A stretch of 64,000 nt of DNA from Parafrankia sp. EUN1f (lineage in GTDB: Bacteria; Actinomycetota; Actinomycetes; Frankiales; Frankiaceae): contig NZ_ADGX01000019.1 in assembly GCF_000177675.1 (NCBI RefSeq), forward strand, positions 21,743-85,742, written 5' to 3'. Shown in pieces: positions 1 through 6,882 of this stretch. Each line of letters opens with the position of its first letter. Position 1 is the first letter of the stretch. The notes beneath the pieces are model-generated. The model had not been told where the DNA came from. It saw nothing but the letters and a program-made list of their open reading frames with translations, and made no database searches. The position numbers and the translations under genes were made by a program.

Positions 1-881
1 TCGTCGATGAAGATGATCGACGGCGCGCGTCGGCGTGCCTCGGCGAACAGGTCCCGCACCCGGGACGCGCCGACGCCGACGAACATCTCGACGAAACCGG
101 ACCCGGCGATCGACAGGAACGGGACCTCGGCCTCACCGGCGACGGCCCGGGCGAGCAGGGTCTTGCCGGTGCCGGGTGGGCCGACCATCAGCACGCCGCG
201 CGGACCGTGCGCGCCGGCCTCGCGGTACTGGTCGGGATGGCGCAGGAAGTCGACGACCTCGCTGATCTCCTGTTTCGCGCCCTCGTAGCCGGCGACGTCG
301 GTGAACCTGGTCTCCGGACGGACCACGTCGGTGACCTTCGCGCGGGAGCGGCTGAACATCCCGAGCGGACCGCCGGCGCCGCCGCCGAGCTGGCGGCGGG
401 CCATCCGGCCGGACCACACGAAGAAACCGATCAGCAGGAGCAGCGGCAGGAAGCTCAGCAGCACCGACAGGAAGGACGTCCCCGTCCGGGTCGCGGTGAT
501 CTCGACCTTCTTGGCCGCGAGCTTGCTCGTCAGCGCCGTGCTGTCGAGCGCGGTCGGGATCCGGGTGGTGAAGTCCTTGCCGTCGGTGAGCGTGCCGTCG
601 ACGGCACCCTGGTCGTCGATCGTGACGGAACGGACCTGGCCGGCGTCGACCCGGCCGGCGAAGTCCGAGTAGGCCAGCTTGTCCGGCGCTCCGGCGAACA
701 GGCTCGGGCCGAAAAGCAGCAGCACCGTGACGACGAGCCCGAGCGGGATCAGGAACCGGCGCCAGCCCGGCATCGGCGGGGGAGCGGGCTTGGGCGGGGT
801 GTCCTTCGGCGGGCCGGAGCGCGCCGGAGCGGAGTGATGCTCACCGTCGAGGACGACACGGGAGATCACCGGCTCCACCAC
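1..881 (-). CDS. ftsH: ATP-dependent zinc metalloprotease FtsH (5' part, cut by window edge)
   Basis: Membrane-anchored AAA+ protease that degrades misfolded or regulated membrane and cytosolic proteins. Only the N-terminal ~293 codons are present. They show a Pro-rich N-tail, a first membrane segment at about residues 43-63, an extracytoplasmic FtsH-extracellular-type domain, a second membrane segment ([17 protein letters not shown]), then the AAA core with [11 protein letters not shown], Walker A GPPGTGKT (about residue 234) and Walker B IIFID at the window edge. The catalytic HEXXH lies outside. Two consecutive GTG codons (881 and 878) are the likely start; an ATG at 773 would leave almost no tail before the first membrane segment and has no ribosome-binding site. 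The family call is firm, the exact start is not. Confidence 0.93.
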   Translation of the reverse strand, partial: MVEPVISRVVLDGEHHSAPARSGPPKDTPPKPAPPPMPGWRRFLIPLGLVVTVLLLFGPSLFAGAPDKLAYSDFAGRVDAGQVRSVTIDDQGAVDGTLTDGKDFTTRIPTALDSTALTSKLAAKKVEITATRTGTSFLSVLLSFLPLLLLIGFFVWSGRMARRQLGGGAGGPLGMFSRSRAKVTDVVRPETRFTDVAGYEGAKQEISEVVDFLRHPDQYREAGAHGPRGVLMVGPPGTGKTLLARAVAGEAEVPFLSIAGSGFVEMFVGVGASRVRDLFAEARRRAPSIIFID

Positions 882-955
882 AGATTCACCGGCCGCCCCG
901 CGGGCGATCCAACGACAGCTCTCAAAGCTCCAGGCACGGACCTCAGTATGCCCAG

Positions 956-1297
956 CTATGACCCAGGTACTGCTGGTGCGTGCCCTGCTTGTGCTTGTGT
1001 GGCGGTGGCGGTGGCGGTGGTGGCGGTGGCGGCGGTGGCGGTGAGCCGGGCCTGGACCTCCGGCCGGCGCAGCGGCGGCACGGTCGCCGGTGGTGTTCGC
1101 CGCGCGGGCAGCTCGCCCAGCAGCCGGTGCACGCTCGCGGCGACCTCGGCCACGGCCACCTCGAACGCCTCGGCCGCGGCGGCCGGCGGCTGGCGCAGCC
1201 CGCTGACCTTGCGGACGAACTGAAGGGCCGCGGCCTCGATCTCGTCGTCGGTCGCGGGCGGGGCGAGACCGCGCAGCTCGGTGATGTTGCGACACAT
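956..1297 (-). CDS. DUF2277 family protein
   Basis: Small soluble protein of about 113 residues that opens with the typical [10 protein letters not shown] motif of the DUF2277 family, whose function is unknown. The conserved block (residues 1-75) contains an [19 protein letters not shown] segment resembling a helical bundle. The start at 1297 is chosen because the family begins there and GGAGGT lies directly upstream. The last ~35 residues are low-complexity Ala/Thr encoded by a GGCGGT-type tandem repeat (1001-1042) and look like an expansion beyond the family domain. It lies just upstream of ftsH on the same strand. Confidence 0.82.
   Translation of the reverse strand: MCRNITELRGLAPPATDDEIEAAALQFVRKVSGLRQPPAAAAEAFEVAVAEVAASVHRLLGELPARRTPPATVPPLRRPEVQARLTATAATATTATATATQAQAGHAPAVPGS
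1001..1042. repeat. GGCGGT short tandem repeat in DUF2277 3' end
   Basis: Near-perfect hexanucleotide/trinucleotide array (ggcggt units) that on the minus strand encodes the Ala-Thr tail of the DUF2277 protein. All unit lengths are multiples of three, so the frame is kept. Confidence 0.8.
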
Positions 1298-1606
1298 ACC
1301 TCCACGGTAGGTCACGACGTACCCAGTCTTTGTGGTGGTGGCCCTTCGCCCCGGTACCGGCGGAGATCTGCTGCCCGCGTCCCAGGACCGACCCGCACCC
1401 ATGACTCCAGGCCACCCACCGCCAGCCCACCCGCATCAAGTGATAACAAAACCACGGCCGGAGCGCTAGGAGACGAACAAAGAGCCGACACGCCGACCGC
1501 TCATCATCGGAGCGAGCGGATCGGCCACGGTAGCTTCCTCGAGCGTCGTTTAATTGAACGGATTAGGCGAGTCAACGTTTCGTACGCTATTACTGCGAGG
1601 TTTACC
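1298..1606. other. intergenic, probable promoter/leader of the WxL-like operon
   Basis: A 309-bp gap between the divergent DUF2277 gene and the secreted-protein operon. The last 60 bases (about 1548-1606) are clearly AT-richer than the surroundings, with TTGAAC at 1554-1559, as expected of a promoter/leader. No convincing -10 box at normal spacing and no gene was found. Confidence 0.4.
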
Positions 1607-2134
1607 GTGCGCAAGTTTGTACCACTTCTGGCGACTACGGTGGCGGTCTTCGCCGTAGTGTCTGCGGCACCGGCCCTGGCGGATACAACGGGAAATACCT
1701 CCGCAACGGTCACGCTGAGCACAACCGGGGTTCTTTCTATCACGGTGCCGGCGGCGATCGCCCTCAGTGGATCCGTGGCCGACACCACGCTCAACGGACA
1801 ACTTGGCAACGTGCAGGTCACCGACGAGCGCAGTGCCGACCCCGCCGCATGGAACGCCTCGGTGAGCGCGACGCCGTTCACGAGCGGAACACACGCTCTC
1901 GGAAGCGCCGCTTACGACCCGGGGGTCGTCACAACAACAGGAATCCCGGCCAGCCAGATCACCACGAACATCGTGACGCTCTCCACGTCTCCCCAGGTCA
2001 CCGTCACCCTCGATGGGGGAACCTCCTTCTCCGGAAACAACACGGCCGTGTGGGACCCCAGCATCAGTGTCCCCATTCCTGCCGGTTCCGTGACTGGAAC
2101 GTACACGTCGACGATCACCCATTCGGTCGTCTAA
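1607..2134 (+). CDS. secreted WxL-like small surface protein, paralogue 1
   Basis: Predicted secreted beta-rich protein of 175 residues. It has a Sec signal peptide (basic n-region MRK, hydrophobic core, cleavage near APALA|D), then Thr/Ser-rich beta strands. Two motifs recall the Firmicute WxL domain: LGNVQVTDERS followed by WNASVS (Trp82, with Ala where WxL has Leu), and a C-terminal WDPSISVPIP then GTYTSTITHSVV at the very end. There is no LPXTG or C-terminal membrane helix, so attachment would be non-covalent. GTG start 1607 has GCGAGG six bases upstream. The DUF916 gene follows after 4 bases. Paralogues lie at 13219-13767 and 14090-14647. The WxL relation is my inference from motifs. Confidence 0.75.
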   Translation: MRKFVPLLATTVAVFAVVSAAPALADTTGNTSATVTLSTTGVLSITVPAAIALSGSVADTTLNGQLGNVQVTDERSADPAAWNASVSATPFTSGTHALGSAAYDPGVVTTTGIPASQITTNIVTLSTSPQVTVTLDGGTSFSGNNTAVWDPSISVPIPAGSVTGTYTSTITHSVV

Positions 2135-2138
2135 CTGG

Positions 2139-3185
2139 ATGACCTTCACTGTGCGACGTGTCCTCATAGCACTCGCCGTGGTCGTGGTCGGGACTGTCCT
2201 CCCGACCACGACCACGTTTACCGGGCCCGCGGGTGCGGCGACATCAGCGGCGACCTCCACACCGGAGAGCATCGGCATACGGTTGGTCGACGTTCCGGCA
2301 GACGCGGTGGACGATCCGCGCGCGCGGATCTATATCGTCGATCATCTCAATCCAGGGACGGTCATCCAGCGACGGATCAGCGTCAGCAACCTGAGCGACA
2401 CCGAGCGACGTCTTGCGGTCTACGCGGGCGCGGCCTCGGTCGAGCGGGGCGGCTTCAATGTCTCCGCCGGTCGCACTCCCAACGAGCTCACCACCTGGAT
2501 CACGATCGATCGGCCGTTGCTGACCCTGCAGCCCCACGAGGAAGCGACCGTCACGGCAAAAATCGCGGTCCCCCGCGATGCATCTCCCGGGGAACACTAC
2601 GCTGCGATCTGGGCGGAAACAGGTACAACCCACGCAACGCGCAACAAAAACGTGGTCGAGGTCAGTCGGGTTGGTGTTCGAACTTACCTGTCGGTGGGCC
2701 CCGGGGGTCCTCCGCCGGCGGACTTCGCCATCGCCGGCCTCTCCTCGAGCAGGTTGCCGGACGGACGGCCGGTCGCCACCGCACAAATCCGCAACACCGG
2801 CGGACGGGCTTTGGACATGACCGGGGAACTCGGTCTCACCCGTGGTCCGGGCGGTCTGAGTGCCGGCCCGTTCCCTGCCCGGCTGGGCAAGACCCTCGCA
2901 CCCGGTCAGTCCGAACCGGTAATGGTAACCCTGGACAAACAACTACCCGCTGGTCCGTGGACAGCCCTGATCCGTCTGAAGAGCGGGCTGACCGAGCGGA
3001 CCGCCCGGGCCGTCATCACTTTCCCGCAACACAGCGGAGAAAGCCGGAGCGGGAAGATGCTGCCCCTCTCGAACAACGGTTATCTCACGGCCGGTGTCAT
3101 CGGCATACTGCTGCTCGCAGCCCTGTCGGTGCTCGTGCTCCGCCGTCGTCGACGCCGCTCCTCCCGGGAACGGGAATCGGCCTGA
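2139..3185 (+). CDS. DUF916/WxL-interacting-type membrane-anchored protein, copy 1
   Basis: Predicted cell-surface protein of 348 residues: signal peptide (about 1-34), an Ig-like DUF916 region (from IGIRLVDVP; DPRARIYIVDHLNPG; NELTTWITID; DASPGEHYAAIWAE), a second beta-sandwich region (about 185-300), a C-terminal membrane helix (about 315-334) and a strongly basic tail of Arg residues. In Firmicutes, DUF916 proteins bind peptidoglycan and pair with WxL-domain proteins. Here it directly follows a WxL-like secreted protein, with 4 bases between, no visible Shine-Dalgarno of its own and likely coupled translation. A second copy with the same order is at 12072-13109. Confidence 0.85.
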   Translation: MTFTVRRVLIALAVVVVGTVLPTTTTFTGPAGAATSAATSTPESIGIRLVDVPADAVDDPRARIYIVDHLNPGTVIQRRISVSNLSDTERRLAVYAGAASVERGGFNVSAGRTPNELTTWITIDRPLLTLQPHEEATVTAKIAVPRDASPGEHYAAIWAETGTTHATRNKNVVEVSRVGVRTYLSVGPGGPPPADFAIAGLSSSRLPDGRPVATAQIRNTGGRALDMTGELGLTRGPGGLSAGPFPARLGKTLAPGQSEPVMVTLDKQLPAGPWTALIRLKSGLTERTARAVITFPQHSGESRSGKMLPLSNNGYLTAGVIGILLLAALSVLVLRRRRRRSSRERESA

Positions 3186-3198
3186 TTCGAAGGACCTC

Positions 3199-3229
3199 CC
3201 CCCGGCGACGTGCTGAGGGTCGCCGGGGG
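3199..3229 (+). terminator. intrinsic terminator-like hairpin after the DUF916 gene
   Basis: Perfect 10-bp inverted repeat cccccggcga / tcgccggggg with an 11-base loop, starting 14 bases after the DUF916 stop. The following tract is only weakly T-rich, as is usual in high-GC actinomycetes. Confidence 0.6.
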
Positions 3230-3374
3230 CTGCGGCTGTTTCTGGCCTCGGCCCCGACCACCACCTGCGCCGCCGGGACCCCGAACGCCAGTACCGCAAG
3301 TCGTCCACCAGCTCTCATAGCTCGGTCACCAGATCATCCTGGCGGCCTCACCCTGAGTACTTCTCGACTTGGTG

Positions 3375-4235
3375 CTAGATGTCGACCTCGCCGACGATGC
3401 AGGTCACGGTGTCGCCGCCGACCCAGACCGTCCCGTCCTCCCCGCGGGAGAGGCGAACCTGCCCGTCGCGGCCGAGCCTGGTGCCCTGCCGGGTGGTGAA
3501 CGGCCCCTGCACAACGCCGGTGTCGAACAGCCAGGTGGCGAGCGAGGCGTTCAGACTGCCCGTCACGGGGTCCTCGACCGTCGTGATCAGCGGGCTGAAC
3601 GCGCGCACCTCGAAGGCGGCCGGGCCGCCCGCCGGGTGCGGCCCGATGACGCCCACGCTCAGGTCAACGGTGCCAGGATCGACTGCCAGCACCCTCTCGG
3701 CGGAGGCCAGCATCACCGCTACCCAGCCCGGGCCGTTGTCCACCCACTGGGCAGCGACGATGTCCGTGGCCGGGATCCGAAGAACCTCGGCGAGATGGAC
3801 CAGCAGCTCGGCGTCCGCCGGCTCGTAGCGCAGCAGCGGCGGCGCCGCGAAGGCCAGCCCCGACGGGGCGTCCGCCGCTGGCGCCTCCCTCGACAGCGCG
3901 TCCCGGCGCACGGTGATCAGGCCCGCGTCGCACTCCTGGATGACCCGGTCGTCGTCACGGGGCGTCCCGCCCGCACCCAGCCAGGCGTGAGCGGTCCCCA
4001 GCGTCGGATGGCCCGCGAACGGCAGCTCGCCTGCCGGGGTGAAGATGCGGACGCGGTAGTCCGCGGCCGGCGTGGTCGGTGGAAAGACGAAGGTCGTCTC
4101 GGAGAGGTTCGTCCAGGCCGCGAACCGCTGCATCTCCTCGGGGGACAACCCTTCGGCGTCGAGGACGACCGCGAGGGGATTCCCGAGGCAGGGCCGCGAG
4201 GTGAAGACGTCGACCTGCTGGAACACGCGTCGCAT
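3375..4235 (-). CDS. PhzF family isomerase-like protein
   Basis: Cytosolic protein of 286 residues of the PhzF (phenazine biosynthesis-like, diaminopimelate-epimerase fold) family. N-terminal FQQVDVFTSRPCLGNPLAVV, NLSETTFVFPP and the TPAGELPFAGHPTLGTAHAW block are diagnostic; the conserved Glu of the family is in SETTF. A second half-domain contains VEDPVTGSLNASLATWL. No other phenazine genes are nearby, so the substrate is unknown. It is followed downstream (lower coordinates) by the hairpin at 3199-3229 and lies just after pheA on the same strand (26 bases apart), so the two may be co-transcribed. Confidence 0.9.
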   Translation of the reverse strand: MRRVFQQVDVFTSRPCLGNPLAVVLDAEGLSPEEMQRFAAWTNLSETTFVFPPTTPAADYRVRIFTPAGELPFAGHPTLGTAHAWLGAGGTPRDDDRVIQECDAGLITVRRDALSREAPAADAPSGLAFAAPPLLRYEPADAELLVHLAEVLRIPATDIVAAQWVDNGPGWVAVMLASAERVLAVDPGTVDLSVGVIGPHPAGGPAAFEVRAFSPLITTVEDPVTGSLNASLATWLFDTGVVQGPFTTRQGTRLGRDGQVRLSRGEDGTVWVGGDTVTCIVGEVDI

Positions 4236-4261
4236 GGCGGGGCGGGGTCGGCGGGCGCTGC

Positions 4262-5125
4262 TCAGGCGCGCTCGGTCGCCGGGCCGTACCGCTCGCGGAA
4301 CCGGCTCGCCCGGTAGACCCCGAGGATCCGGTAGTCGGCGAAGAAACCGAGCTCGGAGAAGGCCCGTTCGACGGCCGGGTCCTCCGGGCTGCCCTCGATG
4401 TCGGCGAGGAACTGAGTCGCCACGAAGTTGCCGCTCACCATGCAGCTCTCCAGCTTCGTCATGTTGATGCCGTTGGTGGCGAACCCGCCCATTGCCTTGT
4501 AGAGCGCCGCCGGCATGTTCCGCACCTTGAACACGAAGGTGGTGACGATCGGTCCGACACCGGCCGCGGCGCGCAGGCGTTCGTTGGAGAGGATCAGGAA
4601 CCGGGTGGTGTTGTGCTCCTCGTCCTCGAGATCGGCCCGCAGCACCCGCAGACCGTACTCCTCGGCCGCCAGCCGGGAGGAGACCGCAGCCTTCGTCACA
4701 TCATCCCACTCGGCGACCTCGCGCGCGCTGCCCGCGGTGTCCGCGGCCGGTACGGCGGTGAGCCCGAGCGCGCGGATGGCGTTGCGGCACTGGGCCAGCG
4801 CCTGCGGATGGCTGTGCACGGTCTTGAGATCGTCCATGGTCGCGCGCGGGAGGCCGACGAGCTGGTGGCGAATGGGCAGGAAGTACTCGCCGATGATGTG
4901 CACGGACGTGTTCGGGAGCAGATGGTGAATGTCCGCCACCCGGCCCGCGGTCGAGTTCTCGACCGGAATCATCGCCAGGCCGACGGTACCGTCCTCCAGC
5001 GCGGTGAAGCATTCCTCGAAGGTCTGGAACGGTACGGCCTCGAAATCGGGGTAGACGTCGCGGCAGGCGATATGGGAGTTGGCTCCCGGTTCGCCCTGGT
5101 ATGCGATCTTCTGACGCCCGGTCAT
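4262..5125 (-). CDS. pheA: prephenate dehydratase
   Basis: Converts prephenate to phenylpyruvate in phenylalanine synthesis. The 287-residue, monofunctional protein has the catalytic PDT domain (about 1-180), starting KIAYQGEPGANSH, with VENSTAGRVADIHHLL and the catalytic Thr in NTTRFLIL, and a C-terminal ACT regulatory domain (about 195-275) with MPAALYKAMGGFATNGINM and TKLESCM. The start at 5125 is chosen because family homology begins there; an upstream extension to 5251 has no homology. The motif set (GEYFLPIRHQL, MTKLES, ATQFLADIEG) resembles the alphaproteobacterial/plant type more than the common actinobacterial PheA. Confidence 0.92.
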   Translation of the reverse strand: MTGRQKIAYQGEPGANSHIACRDVYPDFEAVPFQTFEECFTALEDGTVGLAMIPVENSTAGRVADIHHLLPNTSVHIIGEYFLPIRHQLVGLPRATMDDLKTVHSHPQALAQCRNAIRALGLTAVPAADTAGSAREVAEWDDVTKAAVSSRLAAEEYGLRVLRADLEDEEHNTTRFLILSNERLRAAAGVGPIVTTFVFKVRNMPAALYKAMGGFATNGINMTKLESCMVSGNFVATQFLADIEGSPEDPAVERAFSELGFFADYRILGVYRASRFRERYGPATERA

Positions 5126-5307
5126 TTGCGGCTTCCTGCTTTCGGTTCGTTGGTTGATCCATGGGGGCACGCCCCGGTGCTGTCCCCGACGGTACCGGTC
5201 CGTGCGCCGGTACCCGTACGCCGCGGGACGGACCTCACCGCGGGACACCACGTCACCGCGGGCGCGACCGCACCGCGGGTGGGCTACTGGCCGGGTGAGG
5301 GCGGGCC

Positions 5308-6882
5308 TCAGCCGGAGTGGGCGGCATCGAAGGCCTCGACGATCTCCCGCGGGATGCGGCCGCGGTCACCGACCTCGAAACCGTGCTGCCTGGCCCATCC
5401 TCGGATCTGGCCGGGATCCCGGCCGCCGGTCCCGGCGCCGCCCGGGCCGGCGGAGGAGAGCGCCTCCGACCCACGCGGCCCGGTGGGGGCAGGCAGGAGC
5501 CGGTCCGCCGGGCCGGCCGGGAGCGGGATCCCGGCCATGGCCCGGACGTCATCCGGCTGCCGGGCCGCGGCGATCGCGAACGCGGCGGGCAGGTACGTGA
5601 TCGTGATCAGGTCCTCATCGCCCCGTCCGCCCTGGTCGTCCCGTTCCTTCTGCCGGGGCGGGTCGCTCCGGAGCTGGCCGACGACGTCCCGGGCCAGGTC
5701 GGCGAGGTGCTCGTGGTGGGTCAGCAGGATGATCTGCCAGCTGGGCGCGAACTCGGCCAGCACCCGCAGGGCGGCCCTCGTCCGGTCGTCGTCGAAGGTC
5801 ATGAGGACGTCGTCGAGCACGACCGGCAGCGTGGGCTCGCCGCGATCGGCCCGCTCCCGCTGGAGCTGGTTGATCGCCGCCAGCCGCAGGGCGAGGAACA
5901 CCTGGTCGCAGGTGCCCTCCGACAGGTCGTCCGGCCCGAGCTCCTGCTCGTCCGAGCGGATGACCTTCAACGTCCGGGCGGAGTCGCCGCGGTCGACGGC
6001 GCGCAGCGCCACGTACCGGCCCTCGGTGAGCCGTTCGAGCAGCTGCCCCGCGGCGGCGAGCAGGGGCGATGCATGGCGACGTTCGTAAGCTGCCAGCTCG
6101 CTGCGCAGCGTCTCGTGCTGCAGGCGTGCGATGACGTAGCGCTCCGCGGTCTCCGCGACCAGCGCCAGCGACTCCTGGGCCCGCGCGTGCAGCTCGCCGG
6201 CGCTCGCACCGCTCTCCAGGTCGAGCAGGCGCCGTTCGCCGGTGCCGACCGCCGTCCAGGCGTCCCGCTGGGCGGCGGCGTACCGGTCATGCTCGTCCCG
6301 GGCGCGGGTGACTTCGGCCGCGAGCTCCGCGTCCGTCCGGCCGGTCAGGTCGCTCACGACGGCCTCGAGGTCGTCGCCGGGAACGGTCGCACGCAGGAGG
6401 GCCTCGGCGGCCGTCAGCTCCGCCGTCACATGGGCGAGGTCCCGCTGGCGGGCCGCCGCGTCCGCGAGGGTCTGCCCGGGTGCGAGGGTGACCTGGGCGC
6501 CGAGCTCGTCGAGACGTCCCGCGGCGCTGTCCCGGAGCCGGGCCGCCGCCTCGACGCGGGTGGTGAGCCCCTCGATCGCCTGGTCGATCTCCGCGGCGCG
6601 GGCCCGGTTCTGCGTGGCGGCCCGGTGCAGGCCGCTGAGCTGGTCGACCAGGTCGGCCAGCGCGCCGATCTCGGCGTCCAGGTCGTCGGACCCCGCCGTC
6701 GCCGTCGCTGTTGTCGGGCCGGGGCGGCCTGGGTCCGGCTCGGCGGAGGTCCGGCGCAGGCCGTGCCGTGCCGCCAGCCCCGTCACCTCGGCGGCGAAGT
6801 CGCCGAACACGCCTCCGGCGGCGTCGGCATCCCGCCCGGCCTGCAGCGCAAGCTCGTGCAGTGCGGCGGCCTCGGTGAGCAC
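5308..6882 (-). CDS. YhaN/SbcC-like ATPase, C-terminal part, with fused Lsr2 DNA-binding domain (frameshifted gene)
   Basis: This is the C-terminal half of the large Rad50/SbcC-like ATPase whose N-terminal half is at 6783-9311 in another frame. Visible: coiled-coil Ala/Glu/Arg-rich helices (residues 1-280 of the open frame), ABC signature LSEGTCDQVFLALRLAA (about 320-336), Walker B LPVVLDDV (352-359) and a D-loop/switch region ending in LLTHHEHL. After a disordered ~85-residue linker the same frame ends with GQIRGWARQHGFEVGDRGRI (residues 491-510), matching the C-terminal Lsr2 DNA-binding domain with its RGR minor-groove hook. Conservation starts near WAERRAVLTEA (about 6898), so the first codons are read from the upstream frame in the intact protein. 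Confidence 0.85.
   Translation of the reverse strand: MLTEAAALHELALQAGRDADAAGGVFGDFAAEVTGLAARHGLRRTSAEPDPGRPGPTTATATAGSDDLDAEIGALADLVDQLSGLHRAATQNRARAAEIDQAIEGLTTRVEAAARLRDSAAGRLDELGAQVTLAPGQTLADAAARQRDLAHVTAELTAAEALLRATVPGDDLEAVVSDLTGRTDAELAAEVTRARDEHDRYAAAQRDAWTAVGTGERRLLDLESGASAGELHARAQESLALVAETAERYVIARLQHETLRSELAAYERRHASPLLAAAGQLLERLTEGRYVALRAVDRGDSARTLKVIRSDEQELGPDDLSEGTCDQVFLALRLAAINQLQRERADRGEPTLPVVLDDVLMTFDDDRTRAALRVLAEFAPSWQIILLTHHEHLADLARDVVGQLRSDPPRQKERDDQGGRGDEDLITITYLPAAFAIAAARQPDDVRAMAGIPLPAGPADRLLPAPTGPRGSEALSSAGPGGAGTGGRDPGQIRGWARQHGFEVGDRGRIPREIVEAFDAAHSG
5311..5415 (-). other. Lsr2-type DNA-binding domain fused to the YhaN-like ATPase
   Basis: The last ~35 residues have the Lsr2 pattern I-R-x-W-A-R-x-x-G-x-x-V-x-x-R-G-R-I-P-x-x-I-x-x-A. 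The RGR triplet is known in Lsr2 to enter the minor groove of AT-rich DNA. There is no stop between Walker B and this domain, so it is a true in-frame fusion. Confidence 0.8.
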
